Source: Cryptomeria japonica (Eukaryota > Streptophyta > Pinopsida > Cupressales > Cupressaceae). From it: a DNA stretch of 64,000 bases. Of this stretch, positions 57,321-64,000 are shown in pieces. Every line of letters begins with the position of its first letter. The stretch's first letter is position 1. The notes under the pieces were generated by a model, which saw nothing but the letters and a program-made list of their open reading frames with translations, searched no databases and was not told the origin of the DNA. The stretch covers positions 597,187,335-597,251,334 of the forward strand of contig NC_081415.1 in assembly GCF_030272615.1 (NCBI RefSeq), read 5' to 3'. The translations under genes and the position numbers were made by a program.

Positions 57321-59464
57321 TGATGTTGATTGGAAAACGAGATACAAACACCGATCTAGAGAGAAAAGGCTGTAATCTGATAACAAGAGTTCTAGAATAG
57401 GTGACTTGGGGAATACACTAGTTTTTAAGGATATTATCTAAGGGTTGCATCCCTAAAAGGAGACATAAGCATAGTAATAGAATAAATGAGTGAGAGAATC
57501 TAGATAGAAGTAAATAGAGAATACTAGGAGAAGATAAGTGTAAAGGAGATATAAGGAATGTACATAACATGTTAGGATATCAATATAAAGAGATCTAATT
57601 ATCATACCCAATACTATGCATGATGTTTTCTTTTTGTTTATGTGACTAAGATAGATCTAGAATTAATTTGTTCACTACCTCAATAGAATTGAGTCCAAGG
57701 TTATAGAGTACAACTATCAGAAATCCTTTGGGAATAGAACTCGAATATGTCTCTTTCATATTTTTTGCTGACACTCTTCACTAGGCTTTAGATGAGGTCA
57801 AAATGGGTTTTAGATGGTTATGAATGTGTCAAGTAGGTCTGATAACTTATATTTATAAATAATGTTCTTTTGAATAGTGAGTTGAATGAAGTGAATGGGT
57901 TGACTAGTTACCTTATAGTTAGTTTGTTTATCTATTGAGTAGAGGTCATCTTGTGTTGGATCTAAGTGATTTTATGCATTTGTGAAATTTAATCCCAAAC
58001 ATATAAGAATTTTTGTATATACTCGTAGATCAATCAATTATGATCTACTTGTTCTGAATTAGGAAACTCTCTTCCAATTATAATGATATCCCAAGTATAG
58101 GCATTGACTTTTACTACAATGGATGGAGTTAGGTCCCTATGAGGGCGTATGTAGATGCTCTTGCATGTAGACTAGTCCTCTCTATCTGAGGTGATCACTA
58201 AAGGATAAATCTTATGACCTGCTTAAGATAAGCTAATCCATTCGAGATTGACTATAGTCAAGGAGTGTACTATTTTGGTAGATTCTCAATCGTACTACAT
58301 AGTTAGTGGTTGGATAACTCTAGTTGCATGGAGGCAAAGGAAGCATTGTGTTGATCTAGTCTATTAGATAGATTTTTCCATGAGCATGTCGGCCTAGGGG
58401 CTAGTTGTATGGCAGTGATGGATGTCCTCATTGCTTAGCTACTTGATGGACTTTAGGGAAGAGAGTTTCTAATGAACAATAGGTAGGTAATAATTGGACA
58501 AACCTCATAGTATAATTTTGGGCATATCTTAATGTGCAAATCGTATACTTGACCTTGTTGGGACGAGGATACACACTCATTGTAGTATGGAATACATCAA
58601 ATCATGTTCCCACTTGCTCATTGGTGCAAAAAACTAGGGAAAAGAATGTGACCCACATTGTAGTGCATAGTGCATCGACATTCCTTTTATCTAGGATGTA
58701 GCATGGTCAAGTGATAGTTAGCCATTATAGATGTGTTGATCTTTCATTGTGTAAATGTTATTCACTATACATATGACGTACAATAGAGCTAGTCATTGTG
58801 TATATGTGTATGTTAAAGCTAATCATTATGTATATGCGATATGTATAAGCCATTCATCTTGTGTATATGTGATGTGTTCTCAAGTCACTTCCTATATTGG
58901 GAAATTATGAAAGGAGTGTCATTGTGTATGTTGGTACACTGCTTGATGGCAATGAGTTATTGGACTAAGTTTAATAAACAGTCATGGTTTAAAAAGAGAC
59001 CAAAGATCTCATATGAGAGGAGAGCATGAACTCCCTGTAATCTTTGAAGGCGAACTAGATCCTTTGATTTCCCTCGTGGGGATACATAAGAAGGATCATC
59101 AGGAATGAACCCTCAAGGCATAGGTCTAGGTCTAGGGATGATCTTGTCATTAGGAGCTTACCACCTTCGAGAGTAAGCATAAGTGGTGGTGTAGAATTAT
59201 TGTCATCATGGTGATTTGTGAAATTGTGAAGTTGACACTTTTAAGCTAAGAACAAAGATGCTTGGTCGATTAAGTTGGTACTTGTGATAAACAAAAAAAA
59301 ATAGCAACTAAAGGCAATTGTTATACAAATATAAAGTTTCCTATAACATTTTAGTTTCAAATCACCTTATCATTCTAAATTCTTTTCTACAATTAACCTT
59401 GTCTTTTTTCCTTGCCCGAATTAATAAGATGTTGGTATTCTATTATATTGTTGACTTTCAATTA
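57321..59464 (+). other. Probable gypsy 3' LTR, then unassigned DNA
   Basis: The sequence starting TGATGTTGATTGG follows a purine tract (aagggga, 57,314-57,320) and the end of gypsy coding, so a 3' LTR is expected here. There is no second copy in the window to fix its length. No gene-like frame is present; the open stretches at 58,841-59,029 and 59,318-59,503 have no motif. Confidence 0.45.
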
Positions 59465-60499
59465 TTTGTACTTAATTGTTTTTTATTAGAAAAGAAGGGA
59501 TAAGGGCCTTGACCCTTTACAACGAACAAGGGTGCTCACCCCCAAGAACATAAGAGGAACTCACCCCAAAGAAGAGAAGAGGCCACAACACGCACTCACA
59601 ACACACGAGATGAAACCCATAAACAACAACCCAACAGTTGTATAGGAGGAAGGAGGGTACTGAAAGATAAACAACCCCAATGCCAACAAGGCCAAACAGA
59701 AACAAAATTCTCCTTACAAAAAACTGTAAAAAGACCTCTCACAAAGTGGGGCAACCATACAAGGGCCGGGGCAAGAGGCTCCCCAAGTCAACCATAAGAT
59801 CATAGCGGTCATTCCCCAACAGGACATCAAATCCCCATCAGAAAAACCTCGTTTCACCTCAATAGAAAAGGAGCCCACCTCAATAGAAGTTGGAAAGGAA
59901 AAGAAACACAACCAAGAGAGCCAGCCAAGAGTCCATTTAACAACGAACCTGCCACAGGGAAGAGAAGACCACCTAGAATCACCAACGACTTCAAACCCAC
60001 AGCCACTCACCACCTCTAAAGGAGATGCATCCACCTCAATAGGATATGCGAGGGAAGAAGAAGGGAAATGAAGAAGCCAAACTCTCATCATGGCAGGCAG
60101 AACACTCCCCACCTTAATAGGGGCAAAAACAAACTCCACGGTAGCCTCCAAGGTGAGCAAACCCTGAAACAAGTATCAACCCATAACCAAAAACCAACAT
60201 AGGCAAGGGGCCTTGAAAACTAAGACTATTGTCTGTACAAACCAAAATAGACAGTCTCAACGAAAAGACGAAAAGCAACCCAATGGTATTGGAAGTAACC
60301 ACCCCGGTCCAACTCCAAAAGGCAAGACACCTACCACCTGAATTCGAAACAAACATCATCACCAAAATTGCAACAACAAACCAAGAGCCACCCGTAAGTC
60401 TCTACAAGATCCGTGAAGGGATTTCCCCCACTACAGTCCATTTTAACACAGAAGGCATTCACAACCAGATAGTCCCTAGAAGGACGCTTGAGGGAATGC

Positions 60500-60575
60500 C
60501 CCAAACACAACTGTAGATAACCACACACAGCCACCACACAACCACACACAGCCCCAGGTTGTAGATAACCACACA
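60500..60575. repeat. Short tandem-like repeat in the retroposon
   Basis: The phrase 'gtagataaccacacaca' occurs at about 60,513 and 60,561, with 'accacacaacc'-type copies between, giving a locally repetitive Cys/Val/Gly-rich translation on the minus strand. Confidence 0.6.
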
Positions 60576-61208
60576 CAACCACCGTAGGAAAGTGGGGTGT
60601 GCAAACAGTGGGGGAAAGAGAGTCCGCAGAGCCACCCATGGAGCCCCGTAAATACAAGGTGTTCAGGCACCACAACAAACTTAGAGCATCAGATCTGCAG
60701 CATTCACCAACAAGGGAGAAGAGAGAGAGCATCCTCCCCAGATAGAAGACCCATCCCCCATCAGCAGTGACACGGGGAAAGCTTAGATCAGAGGGAACAC
60801 CCATAAGTCCAAAGGTCCTCACAAAACAACAACCCAACTTCACATTACCCATAGTGGAATGAAGATCGAATCTAGAACTTCACACCAAAGCAGACCCAAG
60901 AGCAGAGAACTTAGTCGGCATCTCAAACCCAAGAATCACCTCTATAAAAACTCCGACAGCAGAGGAACCAACACCCTTTGCCATGAAAAACTCAGCACAA
61001 AGCACATCCTCCAAAGGGTTTCTAGACAAGGCCGAACCTTGAAACCCAAGCTGAATAAAGGAGTGCCACACAGGAGCACGCCCATGAAAGGTCCAAACTA
61101 GTAAACAAAGAAATTGGGCCAAGAGCACCCATCAGCACAAGCTCCAACCAGAGGCCACAAACATGGCAACAGATCGCCCAGAATAGGGCATCGAGCAAAA
61201 AAAGGAAG

Positions 61209-61544
61209 CTAACACAACAGCCAACTCCCCAAACCATAAACCCCATGTGAGGCTAGCACAACCACCGTGGGAACCAAACTGCGTTGCACAAGGAGATCCA
61301 ACTCCCACAACGAGTAGGAGAACCAACCACCATCAAAATGGGCACCAATAACGTTCTCAACAACACCATCACCAACACAACCCCTGTAGCCACAACCATC
61401 AAAGGGCAAGGTTGTCCAAACCAGTAATTCACGGTGAGAACAAAGGCCCAACACCAGATCGCCATCCTCATTAGTCTTAGCATCACCATCACTGCAATCA
61501 GTTTGAAAATCCAACTTTCCCGTTCCTCCACTCTGCTCCGCCAT
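61209..61544 (-). pseudogene. First open frame of the retroposon
   Basis: It starts 12 bases inside the element's 5' end with an ATG in a good context (61,544), 111 codons. The protein opens 'MAEQSGGTGKLDFQTDCSDGD' and becomes Gly/Val/Leu-rich. Further open stretches on the same strand (60,852-60,331, 173 codons; 60,172-59,714, 152 codons) suggest a longer ancestral frame broken by frameshifts. They are rich in Gly, Val, Trp and Cys ('CGCVVAVCGYLQ' twice near 60,540). No family is recognised. A start so close to the element's 5' end suits a retrotransposed mRNA. Confidence 0.45.
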
Positions 61545-61571
61545 AAAGTATATTCTTTGTAGTTAATTGTT

Positions 61572-62333
61572 GTTCTAAGTTGTTCTAATGATATATCTCT
61601 ACTAATTCTTTCTAAATCTTTGTCAAAAGTAAAACCTTTTCACAATCCTTTTTATGGTTCATCTCTAACGATCATTTACCTATAATAATAAAAAATAAAT
61701 AATTTTTTTTTTTTACCTATTCATTATTGACTTTAATTTAAACACATTACAATGACAAGTTGTGATCTATACGACACGTGTTATATCTCATGAGATAAAT
61801 CGATGATGAATGGAGAGGATGATGGAAAGAAGACGATAAATCGTCCTTGCTATAAACTTTAATTAACAGAAAAAGACAATTTTGCTAAGCAAAACACAAA
61901 AACTAATGAAGTCGGGTGTTTTTACAAGTAGTGGTCTGTGCAGTGCAGATATACTCTATGTGCAAATTTTTGGGGGAAGACAATGCCAGGCTGGCTGTTT
62001 GTCAAACTTGTTATTTTTTAAGAACTAGGACCGTGTGGTTCAAATCAAACGAGGAAAAATATTAGTGATATATTAAGTCCTTGGACGGCTTTTTTAATAG
62101 ATGTTCTCGAGAATTTCTCTTTTCTCTTTCAATGGGCATCACGGGACAGACCATTTTAGTCTTTCAACTGATCAGGCTTCTGAATTTTTTAAATCATTTC
62201 AAGCCTGCAGATCTAAGATTCCAGAGTATGCCTTTAAACCCTTTAAGTCTCAAATTATAGTAATTACAGTTTTCGATGAAATAATTTGTGAGTAATTTCT
62301 GTCCCTCCTTCCATACATTTTGTCTGAAGATTA
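61572..62333 (+). promoter_or_regulatory. Upstream region of the bHLH gene
   Basis: AT-rich sequence without transposon ends. It includes a T-run (61,701-61,713) and an ACACGTG-type G-box core (cacgtg) within 'acgacacgtgtta' at 61,774-61,786, a common plant transcription-factor site. A TATA-like 'gatatatta' lies at 62,067-62,075. The start of transcription is not known. An open stretch at 62,101-62,295 could be upstream leader sequence. Confidence 0.45.
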
Positions 62334-63269
62334 ATGGAGATGAACGACTCTGAGTTATTTCCTTCGCCTATTTTCGAAAATGCTGGTGACATTTGTGCCT
62401 ATAATGATTCAACCTTGAGAAAATCCCCCAATCAATTTTCCTTATCACGAAATCCTCTTAAAATTTCTGGTGTTGTGGATTATGAAACTCGAAAGCTTGA
62501 TTGCAAATTTATTGAACCTGGTCTTAAGATTGGAAAAGCACAAATAACCAGTAAAAATAGCATCCACACATCTACAGAAAGGCAAAGGCGAAAAGACATG
62601 AAATCGCTTTATTCTTCATTGAGATCTTTGCTGCCAGAGGAATATGTAATGGTATGATTTTTATTATCTTGCTCAAAGTTTAGCTATTAGAGTTTAGGCT
62701 TATGGTCAGTTTGTTAACATTCAGGTAACTTACAGTATTGATATTTGTGCAGGGGAAACGTTCAATAGCAGATCAACTTTTAAGAACCGCTAACTACATT
62801 AAACATTTGCAGGAAAAAGTAAAGGAGGCTAAACAAGTGAGAGATGAGACCTGCCAGAAAAAAATGTGCCAGGATCTTCCAGTTTCTGTCGCATCACAGA
62901 CTTTCCCGTCTATTAAAATAGATTCCAGTGGTTCATTTATTGTTGTATCAACAATCAATTGTCAGATAGCGTTTTCTGATCTTCTGTTTGCAATGGAAAA
63001 TAATGATCTTCATGTCGTTAGTGCTTCTTCTTGTGCCATGAATGACAAATTCTTTCACACCGTCCATGCCAAGGTATTGCTGCAAAGTCTGTTCTTTATT
63101 TTCTTTTTCATTTTCGTGATGATCAATCAAAATATACTGTATACTTGCAAAAGGGTTTGAAACATGGTGTCGTTTAATATGACAGGTTTCAGATCTAAAT
63201 AATTTTGACAAAAGAATTCTCTATCGCCAGATCTCGAATTTGATGACGAAAATTGAGAAAAAACCCTGA
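62334..63269 (+). CDS. bHLH transcription factor, three exons
   Basis: Exons 62,334-62,651, 62,753-63,073 and 63,186-63,269 join in phase 0 to 240 codons, ending TGA. Introns (62,652-62,752 and 63,074-63,185) have GT-AG ends with clean 'gtatga/tgcag' and 'gtattg/gacag' sites. The basic region is at residues 77-89, with His78, Glu82 and Arg86, the triad for E-box/G-box binding. Helix 1 is 'MKSLYSSLRSLLP', the first intron falls in the loop, and helix 2 is 'RSIADQLLRTANYIKHLQEKVKE'. Residues 155-215 ('GSFIVVSTINCQIAFSDLLFAME...VVSASSCAMNDKFFHTVHAKVSDL' in parts) form the ACT-like tail of plant bHLH group Ib (bHLH36/118/126-like). It is expected to act in the nucleus as a dimer. The target process is not deducible; group Ib members often act in iron or stress responses. 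No frameshift or stop is seen. Confidence 0.9.
62652..62752 (+). other. Intron 1 of the bHLH gene
   Basis: 101 bp, GT at 62,652 and AG at 62,751-62,752. It lies in the loop between the two helices, after codon 106, the usual position of the first intron in this plant bHLH group. Confidence 0.88.
63074..63185 (+). other. Intron 2 of the bHLH gene
   Basis: 112 bp, GT at 63,074 and AG at 63,184-63,185. It splits the ACT-like tail between 'HTVHAK' and 'VSDLNNF', as in related plant genes. Reading through it instead extends the frame to a stop at 63,160 with unrelated Phe/Ile-rich sequence. Confidence 0.85.
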
Positions 63270-64000
63270 TGCTTTGGCCCCTGAAAGTTAAGGAATAATT
63301 ATATAGATCTGGTGTACACTCTTCCTTATACTCTGCCATTGTATAAATTTGCTAAGGGGGTTTCATTAACAGGTAGACATTTCAAAAAAGATTTAGATGC
63401 TATTTTATTCTATGAATCTATATCGAAATATTAAGGTATGGTGCATATTAAGGTCCTCCTTTAGATGAAAAAGATGAAACTGTACCCTGTTCTTGCTGGA
63501 TCTGATAATAGCTGCTGAAGTATAACAGTTAAAAAACAATCTTTTCAAGAAAAATATATAATTTTATAATACCGACTCGAACTTTTAAGAGGCAGGCTTT
63601 TCTAGATTTTAAGAAATTGTGTTCGTTTACGGATTGATAAGAACAGCCCAGCGACTTGCACTGTTTTTAACTCTTTGAGATAAGGCGAGCTCTACCGATA
63701 AACCATAGGTTGACAGCAACAACCTTAGATCTACATGAAAGAATCCAAAGCCTTAATATAAGCTTACCAATCGGACTCTGATTGCCCCTTTTCGAAATAG
63801 ATAGTTCATGTCCTTTCAATGGAAGGTTCTTAACAAAACCAGATTCAAACCAGGCAAAGATTTTAGTCTCCCCAGTCTACCTATTCCGTGGCCCGTGGAT
63901 AAACAAAATTCTCATCCAACCCAGTTCGTTACTTTACAACGTCAAAAATTTCAGCTAAGGACTTACATCTTCCATAACGTTTCAAAAGGTGTAAAAAGTT
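63270..64000 (+). other. 3' flank of the bHLH gene
   Basis: AT-rich. A possible polyadenylation signal region includes 'aataattatat' at 63,294-63,304. No further gene or transposon end is recognised. Confidence 0.4.

Larger units (their letters stand above)
59481..61555 (-). mobile_element. Non-LTR retroposon (2.1 kb) with target duplication
   Basis: Flanked by tttgtacttaattgtt (59,465-59,480) and tttgtagttaattgtt (61,556-61,571), identical at 15 of 16 bases. Read on the minus strand it begins near 'aagaatatactttatgg' and ends 'ttcttttctaataaaaaa', an A-rich tail like those of the LINEs here. Base composition is clearly richer in G/C than its flanks. It has no RT, so it was mobilised by a LINE. 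It could be a retrocopy of a host transcript or a non-autonomous element. Confidence 0.82.

Noticed and set aside
60229-60516. Plus-strand open frame in the retroposon
   Set aside because: The tail and 5' ATG place the retroposon on the minus strand; the plus frame is low-complexity Thr/Pro/Asn-rich sequence without a motif.
62101-62295. Extra upstream exon of the bHLH gene
   Set aside because: The 64-codon frame has no similarity to bHLH N-termini and no good splice donor; the ATG at 62,334 gives a complete protein.
62738-63160. Unspliced reading of bHLH exon 2 to 63,160
   Set aside because: It runs into Phe/Ile-rich intron sequence after 63,073. Splicing to 63,186 gives the conserved 'VSDL' continuation of this family.

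Overview
The window is plant nuclear DNA dominated by retrotransposons, with one recognisable host-type gene. The organism is most likely a seed plant with a large, repeat-rich genome. A gymnosperm is my inference from the style of the LTRs and the nesting; no sequence here proves it. The DNA is visibly AT-rich and shows no bacterial-style genes or operons. I found no rRNA, tRNA or CRISPR array.

Layout. 1-898: the 3' part of an LTR. 899-5,730: a badly decayed Ty3/gypsy element (+), split by an LTR-like insertion at about 3,678-4,985. 5,731-8,881: mostly unassigned, with one unexplained open frame at 6,924-7,508. 8,882-22,167: a Ty1/copia-type element (+) with paired LTRs and a perfect 5-bp target duplication. 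It carries inside it a second complete LTR element in the opposite orientation (12,861-20,875), which has no recognisable pol. 23,099-23,278: a foldback MITE with a 9-bp target duplication. About 24,000-31,215: an L1-type LINE with RNase H, interrupted by a solo LTR. 31,307-32,088: another solo LTR. 33,977-37,177: one LTR plus the coding remnant of a minus-strand element. 37,206-44,050: a fairly well preserved copia element (-), whose pol is interrupted by an LTR and whose 5' LTR is truncated. 44,051-45,554: a second LTR element (-) with only 155 bp between its LTRs. About 46,058-57,320: a gypsy element (+) with a 7.9-kb LINE inserted in its RT/RNase H region (47,607-55,465), flanked by a 16-bp target duplication. 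59,481-61,555: a minus-strand retroposon with a near-perfect 16-bp target duplication.

The only convincing cellular gene lies at the right end. It is a three-exon bHLH transcription factor (62,334-63,269, +) of 240 residues, with clean GT-AG introns and an intact DNA-binding motif.

How the parts fit together. Autonomous copia elements (8,882-22,167 and 37,206-44,050) and a pol-less element (12,861-20,875) share three things: tRNA-Met-type primer sites, a C-run near the LTR end, and several purine tracts ahead of the 3' LTR. This suggests the pol-less family is mobilised in trans by copia/Sirevirus-like relatives. Two LINEs and at least one retroposon form a separate non-LTR layer. Several interruptions can be dated relative to one another because the target duplications survive.
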